47,914 nucleotides of DNA from the NCBI GenBank assembly GCA_026196105.1, contig JAPHRK010000028.1, positions 1 through 47,914 of the forward strand, in the 5' to 3' direction. The notes beneath the pieces were generated by a model. It saw only the letters and a list, made by a program, of their open reading frames with translations. It had not been told where the DNA came from and searched no databases. Within the stretch, counting starts at the first letter, position 1, and every line of letters starts with the position of its first letter. The DNA is from Rhodospirillales bacterium (GTDB taxonomy: Bacteria > Pseudomonadota > Alphaproteobacteria > Rhodospirillales > JAPHRK01). The translations under genes were made by a program, and so were the position numbers. This document shows, piece by piece, positions 1-8,780 of the stretch.

Positions 1-18
1 ATAAAACAAGTCATTCAT
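1..18 (-). CDS. Transposase start, IS5-like (partial)
   Basis: Six codons (M-N-D-L-F-Y in the matching right-hand copy; five to six here) are visible before the window ends. An AAGGAG ribosome binding site lies nine bases upstream of the ATG. IS5-family transposases of alphaproteobacteria typically begin M-S/N-D-L-F-W/Y, which is the only protein-level support. Nothing downstream can be seen. Confidence 0.5.
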
Positions 19-94
19 TGAGAGAATCTCCTTTGCCTCAATGAATCACAGATTAGCTCAATTGGGAATCTTAAAATTTAATGGGTCCTGAGCC
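1..94 (-). mobile_element. Left IS5-like insertion sequence, 5' end only
   Basis: The element is cut by the window edge. Its outer end reads GGCTCAGGACCC on the minus strand and sits next to the dinucleotide TA (95-96). Bases 1-96 match the reverse complement of 47818-47913 exactly, so a second copy lies at the other edge in inverted orientation. Inside there is a ribosome binding site and the start of a transposase gene reading out of the window. The end sequence, TA flank and MNDLFY start fit IS5-family elements of the IS427 type common in alphaproteobacteria; that family call is from memory. The element cuts the gene at 97-499. Confidence 0.7.
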
Positions 95-499
95 TAAACG
101 TCGCTCCTCAAATTTTTCAATGCGCTGTTCAAATGTTAGTTTACGATCTTCTGCAAATCGAGGTATTGCAGAATCAAACCCATGACTAGTTAATGATGTT
201 TCTATTTCTAAGATTTGTCGCAAAATTAAACGCAAAAACGCATGTGATAAACTACGCAACGATTTTTCAGTATTAGGCATTAGCCCAAGATAATCATTAA
301 AAACGGTATTATTTGGCTCAATGACAATAGAACCGCGCTGTAAATCTGTACGCATTGCTGCATAACTTTTATAGCTACATCCGCGTGCGGCTGCCTCTAT
401 CCGTTTAGAGGCTTTTATATTTGGGTGGGACTTTCGAAGCTCAGTTTTTAGTAAAGGAATATCTGAAATTTTTAATTCAAGATGCACAACGGCCTCCAT
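71..499 (-). pseudogene. Unknown protein gene, 3' end replaced by the insertion sequence
   Basis: The reading frame gives 142 residues. About the first 134 are native, and the last eight (ending G-P-I-K-F) are read from the insertion sequence, so the gene is truncated. The N-terminal 60 residues contain a hydrophilic segment with K-A-S-K-R-I-E-A-A-A-R-G and S-Y-K-S-Y-A-A-M-R, a pattern I have seen in uncharacterised plasmid or accessory proteins of alphaproteobacteria but cannot name. No signal peptide, membrane segment or catalytic motif is visible. No good ribosome binding site precedes the ATG. Function unknown. Confidence 0.5.
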
Positions 500-689
500 T
501 CTAGGCTGCTGGTTACCATTTAAACCGCAACCACAAATGTAAGGCTGGGTACAAAAAACATCTTCTCTTCAGCATTTTGACTTGGTAACAGGTCGGGAAC
601 TGAAATCCTTATCGTTCAAGTATTCCTCAAAACCATTTCAAAAGTCAATATTTTCATCACGATGGCGATTCACTAACTAGACAACAAAT

Positions 690-724
690 TTGCCTGCAAT
701 ACATATTTGGTGCATAATCACACC
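690..724 (+). promoter_or_regulatory. Promoter and operator of parDE
   Basis: TTGCCT (690-695) and CATAAT (713-718) are spaced by 17 bases and fit a sigma-70 promoter. An inverted repeat GGTG (709-712) and CACC (721-724) straddles the -10 element, where a ParD antitoxin would be expected to bind to autoregulate the operon. The rest of 500-689 shows no gene or clear structure. Confidence 0.5.
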
Positions 725-747
725 ATCATTACACCGGAGAATCTATC

Positions 748-1005
748 ATGACCCGTCAGAGTATTTCTTTCACCGACCCCAACACCGAATGGCTCAAGTT
801 GAAGGTTGAGGTTGAGGGGGAGTATCGGAGTAATAGTGAAGTTGTTAATGACCTGATCCGCAAAGAGCGTGCCAAGGAGCAAGCTGAAATTGTTGCAATC
901 CGGGCAGCGCTTGTTGAGGGGGAGCAAAGTGGGATAAGCGAGCAAACACCTGACGAAATTATAGCTGCCGTGATTGAGCGAAAGCGCGGCAATGGGGAAG
1001 TATAA
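748..1005 (+). CDS. parD: ParD-type ribbon-helix-helix antitoxin
   Basis: 85 residues. The N-terminal half (about 3-45) is a ribbon-helix-helix DNA-binding domain with the pattern Q-S-I-S-F-T then G-E-Y-R-S-N-S-E-V-V-N-D-L-I-R, typical of CopG/ParD antitoxins. The C-terminal half is a charged helix expected to wrap the toxin. A GGAGA ribosome binding site lies before the ATG. The downstream toxin gene overlaps its 3' end by 14 bases, the usual TA layout. As in the family, it should neutralise ParE and repress its own promoter, which has an inverted repeat over the -10 box. Confidence 0.88.
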   Translation: MTRQSISFTDPNTEWLKLKVEVEGEYRSNSEVVNDLIRKERAKEQAEIVAIRAALVEGEQSGISEQTPDEIIAAVIERKRGNGEV

Positions 1006-1279
1006 GTTAACAAAAGCCGCCGCTCTAGATTTTGAAAGAATTTTCGAATTTGGTATTGATACCTTCGGTATTGATCAGGCCCTTAAGTATCAAAATGAAC
1101 TCAAACAACAATTTGATATATTGAGCGATCAGCCAAAACTTTATCCCTTGGTTGAGCATATCCACAAAAGTTTCAGACGCAGTGTCTGCGGCTCACATTC
1201 GATCTATTACCGAATTGAACAAAAGAGGGTTATCATCGTTCGCATTTTAGGCCAGCAAAACCCAGAAAGAGCCTTCTAA
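992..1279 (+). CDS. parE: ParE toxin of the RelE/ParE superfamily
   Basis: 95 residues from the ATG at 992, chosen over a TTG at 974 because the resulting M-G-K-Y-K-L-T start fits ParE proteins and their length. The fold signature is visible: A-A-L-D-F-E-R-I-F near the start, Y-P-L-V-E after the helices, then R-R-S-V-C-G-S-H-S-I-Y-Y-R-I and a final V-I-I-V-R-I-L-G with Q-N-P. ParE family members poison DNA gyrase. It overlaps parD and is presumably held inactive by it. Confidence 0.88.
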   Translation: MGKYKLTKAAALDFERIFEFGIDTFGIDQALKYQNELKQQFDILSDQPKLYPLVEHIHKSFRRSVCGSHSIYYRIEQKRVIIVRILGQQNPERAF

Positions 1280-1338
1280 CTCATAGAATTCCGGTGACAG
1301 TTTACTCAATTAGTGCCTCGCCAAAAGGTTAAGGGGAG

Positions 1339-1638
1339 TTAACTACCTACAAAGTTCTTCTTCATATCACGATAAAAATTCTCATGGGGGCCTATATTCA
1401 GTAACTCAAGGACAACAGAACCATCTTCGTAACTGTAGCCGAGTAGGGTTTGTTGGTTGGTCATTCTGAATTTTAGGACTCTTAAGAAACTGAGGTCGCC
1501 TTTTTTTTGCTCACCGAGGGTGGGGTTTTCCATCAATTTTTTGATGGCGGCATCGAGGTCTGCTTTTTGGTTTTTGTGGAGCTTTTTGACAGCTTTTTTG
1601 AAGGTTCGGGTTTGCAGGACCTTTTGGATTTTAACCAA
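1339..1638 (-). CDS. RelE/ParE-family toxin
   Basis: About 99 residues from a TTG at 1638, which has GAGG nine bases upstream and overlaps the antitoxin stop by eight bases. An ATG at 1701 would extend it to 120 residues but would lie deep inside the antitoxin gene. The core has F-K-K-A-V-K-K-L, then L-D-A-A-I-K-K-L-M-E-N-P-T-L-G, a F-L-R-V-L-K-F-R strand and L-L-G-Y-S-Y-E-D, ending G-P-H-E-N-F-Y-R-D, the usual RelE-like ribonuclease or ParE-like layout. The substrate cannot be told from sequence. It is convergent with parE, 59 bases away. Confidence 0.78.
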   Translation of the reverse strand: MVKIQKVLQTRTFKKAVKKLHKNQKADLDAAIKKLMENPTLGEQKKGDLSFLRVLKFRMTNQQTLLGYSYEDGSVVLELLNIGPHENFYRDMKKNFVGS

Positions 1639-1852
1639 ACTTATATTCCTCAAGGTCGCCAGCTTCTTTTTCGGCTTGGGCGATGAGGGCTTCCTGAACA
1701 AAGCTATAGGGAAGGTCGGGATTGGCTTCCATGATTTTGCCTATTTTGGCCCAATGTTCAATTTGCTTGGCGGTAGAGCGCGATTGAGCGGAACCAATAA
1801 TTTTTGCCCGCGCCACCAACTCACTATCCAATCTTAAACTCGCTGTCGACAT
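1631..1852 (-). CDS. ParD-like antitoxin
   Basis: 73 residues. It has the pattern of the ParD_like antitoxin family (PF11903 by memory): an R-L-D-S-E-L-V strand, R-S-T-A-K-Q-I-E-H-W-A-K-I-G-K helix and a short acidic tail. A GAGG ribosome binding site precedes the ATG. The gene comes first in a two-gene operon with the toxin at 1339-1638. It is divergent from thrS and may repress its own promoter in 1853-1910. Family members bind and neutralise a RelE/ParE toxin. Confidence 0.8.
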   Translation of the reverse strand: MSTASLRLDSELVARAKIIGSAQSRSTAKQIEHWAKIGKIMEANPDLPYSFVQEALIAQAEKEAGDLEEYKFG

Positions 1853-1915
1853 ATCACCTCACTCATTATTTGCCACATTTGTAGCAGAATACCACAAACT
1901 ATACAACAAAGGATC

Positions 1916-1995
1916 AAAGGAACAGTGTTCCTTTGCGGGTTTGGGCAGAGCCCAAATTGACGGCGTGGATGTCCGGGTATGACGGGAATATTTTG
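1916..1995. repeat. Tandem palindromes (REP-like element) upstream of thrS
   Basis: Two perfect short inverted repeats sit side by side: AAAGGAAC and GTTCCTTT around AGT (1916-1934), then TTTGGGC and GCCCAAA around AGA (1940-1956). A degenerate GTCCGGGTATGACGGG stretch follows (about 1970-1985). Such palindromes recur between genes in alphaproteobacteria, so a REP-type repeat is the likeliest reading. If transcribed, it would form two stable hairpins in the thrS leader. No other feature is seen in 1853-2104. Confidence 0.5.
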
Positions 1996-2104
1996 GATAC
2001 TCGTTTTACAAGACCCACAAAGTCCCTACATATTCTTGACTTCCCTCCCAATCAGAGTACATTTCGCGGCTGTTTTTAATAGTTGAATTTTCAGGCTCAA
2101 ACTT

Positions 2105-4024
2105 ATGGTAGCGATTTCTCTTCCGGACGGTAGTGTCCGCAATTTTGATGGTCCTGTTAGTGGTATGGATATTGCCGCTGATATCGGTCCTGGTCTTGCT
2201 AAAGCCGCGCTTGCGGTAAAGGTTAATGGCGAGCTTTGGGATGCAACACGGACTATTGAGACTGATAGCGAAGTGGCGATTGTGACGGCCAAGGATGATG
2301 AAGATGCCCTGGAGCTAATCCGACATGACGCAGCCCACGTGATGGCCCAAGCTGTGCAGGAGTTATTTCCAGGTACGCAGGTCACCATTGGCCCGGCGAT
2401 TGAAAACGGCTTCTATTATGATTTCGCCCGTGACGAGCCTTTTCAGCTCGAAGACTTGGAGAAGATCGAAAAGCGCATGGCGGAGATCGTCGACCGGAAC
2501 CTACCGATTGAACGGGAAGTTTGGAATCGGGATGAATTGATCGCCAAGTTTAAGTCTATGGGCGAGCACTATAAAGCTGAAATCATTGAAGGTATTCCGG
2601 CGGGTGAAGAGGTTACGGTCTATCGCCAAGGGGATTGGTTTGATATGTGTCGGGGACCGCATTTGCCGTCCACGGGCAAACTTGGCAAGCATTTCAAGTT
2701 GATGAAACTCGCTGGCGCTTACTGGCGCGGTGATTCTAAAAATGAAATGCTGCAACGGATTTACGGCACCGCCTGGGCGGACAAGAAACAACTTAAAGCT
2801 TACCTCCACATGCTGGAGGAAGCCGAAAAGCGCGACCACCGTCGTTTGGGCAAAGAGATGGAACTTTTCCACCTGCAAGATGTGGCTCAGGGTTCTGTGT
2901 TTTGGCATCCCAAGGGCTGGACTTTCTACCGCGCCATTCAGGATTACATGCGCCGCCAGTTAGAGCGCGCTGATTATGTTGAGGTCAACACGCCGCAAAT
3001 GGTGGACCGCACCTTGTGGGAAGCTTCTGGTCACTGGGAGAAGTTCCGCGAGAACATGTTTATTGCTGAATCTGAAGAGCGGATTTTGGCGATTAAGCCG
3101 ATGAATTGCCCATGTCACGTTCAAATCTTCAAGCAAGGCATCACCAGTTATCGTGATTTGCCTCTGCGCATGGCTGAATTTGGCAGTTGCGCTCGTAATG
3201 AGCCCTCTGGCGCTTTGCATGGCTTAATGCGGGTGCGAGCCTTTGTTCAGGATGATGCGCACATCTTCTGTCAGGAAGATCAAATTGAGTCTGAAACCAA
3301 AGAGTTCATTGCGCTGCTGTCAAAAATTTACAAAGACTTTGGCTTTGAAGAGTTTGTCGTCAAGTTCTCTGACCGCCCAGAAGTCCGGGCTGGATCAGAT
3401 GAAACCTGGGACAAGGCTGAAAACGCTTTGATGGAAGCATCCAAGGCTGCCGGGGTGGAAATGACCCTTAATCCAGGCGAAGGCGCTTTTTACGGCCCCA
3501 AACTTGAGTTTGTTTTGCGCGATGCCATTGGTCGTGATTGGCAATGTGGCACCTTGCAGGTTGATTTTGTGCTGCCGGAACGTCTTGATGCTCAGTATGT
3601 GGGTGAAGACGGTGAACGCCACCGCCCCGTGATGTTACATCGGGCGATTCTCGGATCATTCGAGCGCTTTATCGGCATTTTGATTGAAAACTATGCTGGG
3701 CGCTTCCCCCTGTGGCTGGCCCCGGTCCAAGCAGTTGTTGCCACCATTACCAATGATAGTGATGACTATGCTCTGGAAGTCGTCAGCGCCTTGAAAGCTG
3801 CGGGTTTACGCGTTGAAAGTGACTTACGTAGCGCCAAGATCAACTACAAAATTCGCGAGCATAGCCACAATAAAGTGCCGGCAATTTTGGTGGTTGGGGG
3901 ACGTGAAGCCGAGGAACGTAAGGTCGCTATTCGTCGTTTAGGCGGAAAAAACCAAGAAATTCTTGCGCTTGACGAGGCAATTGCTAGACTTACGGCAGAA
4001 GCAACCCCTCCTGACCTGAGTTAG
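2105..4024 (+). CDS. thrS: Threonyl-tRNA synthetase
   Basis: 639 residues, close to the 642 of the E. coli enzyme. It charges tRNA-Thr with threonine in the cytoplasm. Domains in order: TGS (about 1-62), the editing domain with the H-x-x-x-H motif at 74-78, the class II catalytic core with C-P-C-H zinc-site residues near residue 337, and the C-terminal anticodon-binding domain (from about residue 535). The ATG at 2105 fits the family N-terminus, although the ribosome binding site is weak. It lies upstream of infC, as in many bacteria. Hairpin-forming palindromes precede it. Confidence 0.97.
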   Translation: MVAISLPDGSVRNFDGPVSGMDIAADIGPGLAKAALAVKVNGELWDATRTIETDSEVAIVTAKDDEDALELIRHDAAHVMAQAVQELFPGTQVTIGPAIENGFYYDFARDEPFQLEDLEKIEKRMAEIVDRNLPIEREVWNRDELIAKFKSMGEHYKAEIIEGIPAGEEVTVYRQGDWFDMCRGPHLPSTGKLGKHFKLMKLAGAYWRGDSKNEMLQRIYGTAWADKKQLKAYLHMLEEAEKRDHRRLGKEMELFHLQDVAQGSVFWHPKGWTFYRAIQDYMRRQLERADYVEVNTPQMVDRTLWEASGHWEKFRENMFIAESEERILAIKPMNCPCHVQIFKQGITSYRDLPLRMAEFGSCARNEPSGALHGLMRVRAFVQDDAHIFCQEDQIESETKEFIALLSKIYKDFGFEEFVVKFSDRPEVRAGSDETWDKAENALMEASKAAGVEMTLNPGEGAFYGPKLEFVLRDAIGRDWQCGTLQVDFVLPERLDAQYVGEDGERHRPVMLHRAILGSFERFIGILIENYAGRFPLWLAPVQAVVATITNDSDDYALEVVSALKAAGLRVESDLRSAKINYKIREHSHNKVPAILVVGGREAEERKVAIRRLGGKNQEILALDEAIARLTAEATPPDLS

Positions 4025-4168
4025 GGCTAGGATTAGGGACTTCTTAAGGGTAATTAATGTATTTATAGCCAACGAAACACCTATCTAGAACTTTTCCCAA
4101 AAGGAAGAGAGCTAAAGGTGTTGGTTTTGTATTTGTTTAAAGAATAGAACGACAATAGGAGAAGCAGC

Positions 4169-4714
4169 ATAGCCAGAAGACCCAACATGACGCCGCCGAC
4201 CAAATCCGGCCCGCGCGTCAACGAAATGATCGACGTTCCCCAAATCCGTCTGGTTGGACCAGAAGGGGAAATGGTCGGAGTTGTTAGTGTCAAAGAAGGA
4301 ATAGACTTGGCCATTGAGTCTGGACTAGACCTTGTTGAGGTTTCTCCTAATGCTGATCCACCTGTTTGTAAGGTTCTGGACTACGGAAAATATAAGTACG
4401 AGCTCCAGAAAAAGAAAAACGAGGCCAAGAAGAAGCAAAAAGTCATTGAGGTCAAAGAGATCAAGATGCGCCCTGGCATCGACCAGCATGATTATCAGGT
4501 AAAAATGCGCGCGGTAACGAAGTTCTTAGAGGGCGGTGACAAAGTTAAACTCACTATCCGCTTCCGTGGACGTGAGCTAAGCCGTCAAGAGCTTGGCATG
4601 GACCTTCTTAGGAAAGTCGAAGCCGAACTGGGTGATCTCATCAAGGTGGAGCAATACCCCAAGATGGAAGGCCGCCAAATGATCATGGTCGTCGCCTCTT
4701 CTAAAATGGCTTAA
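4169..4714 (+). CDS. infC: Translation initiation factor IF-3, with an AUA start
   Basis: 181 residues if started at the ATA at 4169, matching the roughly 180 of other IF-3 proteins. AGGAG (4157-4161) is seven bases before this ATA, an ideal distance, while the first in-frame ATG (4187) has no comparable site. Starting at ATA adds I/M-A-R-R-P-N, and A-R-R-P at the start is what I recall in alphaproteobacterial IF-3. E. coli infC starts at AUU and IF-3 represses its own translation by rejecting such codons, so the same control is expected. The N-domain runs to about 80, followed by a lysine-rich linker and the C-domain. A terminator follows at once; rpmI and rplT are not adjacent. Confidence 0.93.
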   Translation: MARRPNMTPPTKSGPRVNEMIDVPQIRLVGPEGEMVGVVSVKEGIDLAIESGLDLVEVSPNADPPVCKVLDYGKYKYELQKKKNEAKKKQKVIEVKEIKMRPGIDQHDYQVKMRAVTKFLEGGDKVKLTIRFRGRELSRQELGMDLLRKVEAELGDLIKVEQYPKMEGRQMIMVVASSKMA

Positions 4715-4746
4715 CGCACTTACACGACATTCATAGAATTAACGTT

Positions 4747-4779
4747 ATGGCCGGATTTTTCCGGCCATTTCTGTTTTTT
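4747..4779 (+). terminator. Intrinsic terminator of infC
   Basis: ATGGCCGG (4747-4754) pairs perfectly with CCGGCCAT (4761-4768) around a six-base loop and is followed by TTTCTGTTTTTT. It lies 33 bases past the infC stop. Confidence 0.9.
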
Positions 4780-4783
4780 GGCC

Positions 4784-5398
4784 CTATTTTTCAAGGGCTC
4801 TCTGGAAAGCCGGGCGCGCTTTGATCTTTTCATAATATTTGCGAGTATTGGGCTTAAACCCCTCGCCAAGGCCAACAAATTCTGCGGCGAGATAAAGGGC
4901 ATACCCCACACAAATATCAGCGATGGTGAAACGATCAGCACAGAGGAATTCTCGCTCAGCCGTCGCGTCTTCGACACAGCGCAAACGGGCGTGGAACCAC
5001 TGGGAGTAATCCTCTACGGCTTGCGGAAGGCGGCGTTCTTCTTTCTCAAAGCGTCCATAGCGCAATACAATTGTTTGGGGAAATGTCAGGGTAGCGTCAC
5101 TACGGTGGAGCCAGTTGAGGTAAATACCGTAATCTTTATCACCGGGTTTTAAGCCCAAGGGAGTTGGTCCATAAGTATCGACCAGATACTGGCTAATCCC
5201 GGCAGATTCCGACATTTCTACATCTCCATCAATCATGTAGGGAACCGTGCCGAGAGAGCTTATTTCCAAATAACCTTCATGGCGGATACGCGGCGGAAAA
5301 GGTATAGTCTCCAATTCGTAGTCCAAGCCCATTTCTTCCAAGGTCCAAAGGGGGCGCAAGGAACGTGCATCTTTGCAGTGGTAGAGCTTGACGGTCAT
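4784..5398 (-). CDS. Glutathione S-transferase family protein
   Basis: 204 residues from the ATG at 5398, preceded by GAGG; an upstream ATG at 5434 would add twelve residues that do not fit the fold. The N-terminal thioredoxin-like domain has L-Y-H-C then S-L-R-P-L-W-T-L-E-E, with the G-T-V-P-Y cis-proline motif and the S-E-S-A-G glutathione-contact motif, followed by the all-helical C-terminal domain with F-T-I-A-D-I-C-V-G-Y-A. The catalytic residue is probably the serine in R-S-L-R-P. The substrate is unknown. It is convergent with infC and lies downstream of the Lon-like protease gene on the same strand. Confidence 0.88.
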   Translation of the reverse strand: MTVKLYHCKDARSLRPLWTLEEMGLDYELETIPFPPRIRHEGYLEISSLGTVPYMIDGDVEMSESAGISQYLVDTYGPTPLGLKPGDKDYGIYLNWLHRSDATLTFPQTIVLRYGRFEKEERRLPQAVEDYSQWFHARLRCVEDATAEREFLCADRFTIADICVGYALYLAAEFVGLGEGFKPNTRKYYEKIKARPAFQRALEK

Positions 5399-5473
5399 CG
5401 GTGGGATTTCCTCATGAATTGTAAGATGCGCCATAAAAGCGGTTTATTTTACTTTTGGGAAGACTTTTCTTCT

Positions 5474-7885
5474 TTAAGGTTTGGGCGCGGGTGTTAACCC
5501 TCTTGCTGCAGCGATAGCAGATTTGGAAAAAGCAATTAATCTCGCCACCACGGAACGATTGATACTGCCAATAGGATAGCTTCCATTTCCATTAGGTTCG
5601 CCTGCGGGAATACCCGTGAGAATCTCGATGCCTTGGTCGATGGTTTCCACAGGATAGACATGGAATTGTCCTTTTTCAGCGGCTTCCACCACGTCACGGC
5701 GCAGCATTAGGTGTTTGACGTTCGCTGCTGGGATAAGAACGCCTTGGTCACCCGTAAGGCCTCGGGTGCGGCAAACATCGAAAAAGCCCTCAATCTTCTC
5801 ATTTACCCCCCCGATAGCCTGAACCCGTCCACTTTGATCAACAGAACCGGTTACAGCCAAGGACTGTTTCAGCGGGACATCAGCGAGGGCAGAAAGCAAG
5901 GCGTAGAGTTCAGCAGATGAAGCGCTATCACCTTCTACCTCACCGTAGGATTGCTCAAACACCAGCGTTGCTGACAATGAGAGAGGAATATCTCGAGCAA
6001 AACGAGCACTAAGGTAAGAGGTTAAAATCAGCACCCCTTTGCTGTGTATGCGCCCCCCCAAATCAGCTTGGCGCTCAATATCAACGATCTCCCCTCTCCC
6101 AATGCGCACCCGACAACTGATCCGACTGGGGCGACCAAAGGCAAAATGATCAAGTTGGCAAACGGCTAACCCATTGAGTTCCCCGACCTTTTCACCCTCG
6201 CTGTCGATCACAATGGTCCCGCGCAAAATTTCTTCGTGAATGCGTTCTCGGATCCGGTCAGAGCGATATTCTTTAGCATCAATGGCAGCCTGAATATCCT
6301 TTGCCACCATCACTTTATGGTCTGCTTGCCCGGCCAGATAATCTGCTTCCCGGATAAGATCGGCAATATCCCCCATATGGGATGAGAGCTTTTCAGCATC
6401 ATCAGCACAGCGCGAACTATGTTCAATCACCCGCGCCACCGCTTCACGGTCTAGGGGCCGCAAACTCTTATCTTTGGCTAAAGTCCCGATCAAGCGGGCA
6501 TAAAGCAGGGTGTTTTGATCGTTGCGGTCCATACGGTTATCAAAATCAGCCGCAACTTTGAAAAGTTCTCCAAAATCTGGATCATAACGGCTGAGCATAT
6601 AGTAAAGGCTGGGGTCACCCGTAAGCAGAATTTTGATGGTTAGCGGAATTGGCTCAGGCTCAAGAGTTACCGTACTGACCATGGCATAGGATTGCCCAGG
6701 TGATTCAATACGGATGGTTTGGGCCCTTAAAGCCCGTTTTAAGGCATCCCAAGCAAAGGGGTGGCTGAGAAGGTTTTTGGCATCTAAGATCAGGTAACCG
6801 CCATTTGCTTGATGCAAAACTCCCGGCTTGATCAAGTTAAAATCAGTCACCAAGCTCCCATATTGGGAAAGGTGCTCTACGCGACCAATAAGATTGATCA
6901 TACTGGGGTTGTCTTCATAAAGAACGGGGGCCCCTTCTTCAGCCTTAGCTAAAGGGCCATTATCAACCATAACATTAACCCGGTACTGACGGAACATGCT
7001 CTCTGGTGGTTTACCTTCTTTTCCTGCATTTCCGTCAGGGAGAAATTCATGGGCATTTTCAAGAATATCTTCTTCAACCTCATCTAAATATGTCAGAACC
7101 TGTTCCAGGCCTTCATAGTTTTTGGCAAGTTCTTCAATGAGATGACCAACAGCTTGGCGAGTCATCTCCCGGTGTAGGGCACGGACCTTGGCGTGGTATT
7201 CATTTTGCCAGCGAGGTACATTTTGCAAAATAACCTCTAGCTCTTTTTCAAGGGTTTCGATTTTTTCTTTCCGCTGGTCCTGTTCTTCTTTTGGCAAGGT
7301 TTTATAGGTTTCAGTACTAATCACCTCCCCTTCTTTTGTGGGGACAAGACCTAGGCCTTTTGGAGTCTTCAACAGGGTGATATTATTTTTCTCGGCTTTT
7401 TTCTGGAATTCGCCAAAAACTTTTTCGTTTTGATGCTTAAGCTCCTCATCAAGAGCATTTTTGCGATGCTGAAAGTCATCACTTTCAAAGGCTGCCGGGA
7501 TAGCAAGGCGCAACTCATCAATAAGCTCTGACATATGACGAGCAAAAGGACAGGCACGACCTGGAGGGAGTGAAAGAGCGAGGGGTTTATGACTTTGGCT
7601 GAAGTTGTTAACGTAACACCAGTCATTGGGCACTGGTTCATGACGAGAAGCCGCCCCAACTTGATCTTTTAGTAAGGTAAACTTGCCAGCACCTTCTGGG
7701 CCAAGAGCAAAGAGGTTGTACCCATCTTGATGAATCCCAATAGCAAATTTTACCGCCTCTACGGCACGGCCTTGGCCGATAACACCTTCAATATCCTCAA
7801 GTTCTTGCGTTGTCTTAAAAGGTAAAGAACTAGAGTCGCAAACGCTATAAAGAGCTTCTGGGGGTAGGGGCTTAAAGCGTGTCAT
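5474..7885 (-). CDS. Lon-like ATP-dependent protease (AAA plus S16 domains)
   Basis: 803 residues from the ATG at 7885, preceded by AGGGAGA; an ATG at 7966 would extend into the upstream terminator. The Walker A motif G-P-E-G-A-G-K is at about 62-68. A long coiled-coil, charged insert runs from about 150 to 290, followed by the rest of the AAA module and the S16 peptidase domain with the catalytic Ser654 (E-G-D-S-A-S) and Lys697 (V-N-E-K). It is longer than E. coli YcbZ (about 586) and lacks the substrate-binding LAN domain of classical Lon, fitting the Lon-C/YcbZ-like group. The target proteins are unknown. Confidence 0.9.
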   Translation of the reverse strand: MTRFKPLPPEALYSVCDSSSLPFKTTQELEDIEGVIGQGRAVEAVKFAIGIHQDGYNLFALGPEGAGKFTLLKDQVGAASRHEPVPNDWCYVNNFSQSHKPLALSLPPGRACPFARHMSELIDELRLAIPAAFESDDFQHRKNALDEELKHQNEKVFGEFQKKAEKNNITLLKTPKGLGLVPTKEGEVISTETYKTLPKEEQDQRKEKIETLEKELEVILQNVPRWQNEYHAKVRALHREMTRQAVGHLIEELAKNYEGLEQVLTYLDEVEEDILENAHEFLPDGNAGKEGKPPESMFRQYRVNVMVDNGPLAKAEEGAPVLYEDNPSMINLIGRVEHLSQYGSLVTDFNLIKPGVLHQANGGYLILDAKNLLSHPFAWDALKRALRAQTIRIESPGQSYAMVSTVTLEPEPIPLTIKILLTGDPSLYYMLSRYDPDFGELFKVAADFDNRMDRNDQNTLLYARLIGTLAKDKSLRPLDREAVARVIEHSSRCADDAEKLSSHMGDIADLIREADYLAGQADHKVMVAKDIQAAIDAKEYRSDRIRERIHEEILRGTIVIDSEGEKVGELNGLAVCQLDHFAFGRPSRISCRVRIGRGEIVDIERQADLGGRIHSKGVLILTSYLSARFARDIPLSLSATLVFEQSYGEVEGDSASSAELYALLSALADVPLKQSLAVTGSVDQSGRVQAIGGVNEKIEGFFDVCRTRGLTGDQGVLIPAANVKHLMLRRDVVEAAEKGQFHVYPVETIDQGIEILTGIPAGEPNGNGSYPIGSINRSVVARLIAFSKSAIAAARGLTPAPKP

Positions 7886-7948
7886 AATTCTCTCCCTTGC
7901 AGGTGAGCTTATGACATCTATTTTCCTCCTCTTATAGAAAAAGAGCAA

Positions 7949-7976
7949 CAAAAAAAGGCAGCCCAAAAGCTGCCTT
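7949..7976 (-). terminator. Intrinsic terminator after the SDR gene
   Basis: On the minus strand AAGGCAGC and GCTGCCTT (7955-7962 with 7969-7976) form a perfect eight-base stem with a six-base loop, followed by a run of T. It lies between the dehydrogenase stop (8006) and the protease start (7885). Confidence 0.9.
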
Positions 7977-8005
7977 TCTTAACAAGAACCCAGTAGGGAA
8001 ATTAA

Positions 8006-8767
8006 TTACTTAGGGGCCATCCGGATAGAGCCATCAAGACGGATGGTTTCGCCGTTAAGCATTTGGTTTTCAGCCATGTGAACAACCAGACCTGCAAACT
8101 CTGAAGGGTCGCCTAACCGTGAAGGAAAGGGAACAGAAGCTGCCAAAGAATCTTGAGCTTCTTGAGGAAGTGCCGCCATCATCGGGGTCATGAACAGACC
8201 TGGTGCGATGGTATTAAAGCGAATGCCGAAACGAGCAAACTCACGAGCCAGAGGAAGGGTCATGGAATGAACACCACCCTTGGAAGCGGCATAAGCAGCT
8301 TGCCCGATTTGACCGTCAAAAGCAGCCGCAGAAGCCGTGTTAACAATAATACCGCGCTCACCGCTGTCCATTTCATCCATGCCTTGCATATCGGCAGCAG
8401 CCAAACGGCAAATATTAAAGGTACCAATGAGGTTGATACTGATCACTTGGGTGTATTTGCGAAGATCAACGGGACCGTCTTTGCCAACGGTACGCATAGG
8501 GGTGCCGACACCAGCACAGTTAACGACAATACGCGACGGACCATGAGCATCACGGGCTTTAGCAAATGCAGCTTCAGCACTTTCAGCGCTGGAAACATCA
8601 ACTTTACAGAAAACACCGCCAATATCCTTGGCAACCATTTCACCGCGTTCTTCGTTCATATCGAAGATGGCAACCTTAGCACCTTTAGCAGCTAAAGCCC
8701 GTGCTGTACCCTCACCCAAACCGGATGCACCACCGGTTACAATCGCTGCATGTCCTTTGACGTCCAT
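8006..8767 (-). CDS. 3-hydroxyacyl-CoA dehydrogenase, SDR family (HSD17B10-like)
   Basis: 253 residues. Short-chain dehydrogenase with T-G-G-A-S-G-L-G (11-18) for NAD(H), N-C-A-G near 84, the catalytic serine in N-T-A-S-A-A-A-F, and Y-A-A-S-K (tyrosine and lysine of the active site). The overall pattern, ending V-H-M-A-E-N-Q-M-L-N-G-E-T-I-R-L-D-G, matches type-2 3-hydroxyacyl-CoA dehydrogenases that act in isoleucine and short-chain acyl-CoA breakdown. AGGGA precedes the ATG. A LiuR-like palindrome 14 bases upstream supports a role in branched-chain amino acid degradation. It is single-gene with its own terminator. Confidence 0.88.
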   Translation of the reverse strand: MDVKGHAAIVTGGASGLGEGTARALAAKGAKVAIFDMNEERGEMVAKDIGGVFCKVDVSSAESAEAAFAKARDAHGPSRIVVNCAGVGTPMRTVGKDGPVDLRKYTQVISINLIGTFNICRLAAADMQGMDEMDSGERGIIVNTASAAAFDGQIGQAAYAASKGGVHSMTLPLAREFARFGIRFNTIAPGLFMTPMMAALPQEAQDSLAASVPFPSRLGDPSEFAGLVVHMAENQMLNGETIRLDGSIRMAPK

Positions 8768-8780
8768 AATATTTTCCCTT

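Noticed and set aside
4187-4189. ATG at 4187 as the infC start
   Set aside because: It has no ribosome binding site and drops the conserved A-R-R-P start; the ATA at 4169 is better placed.
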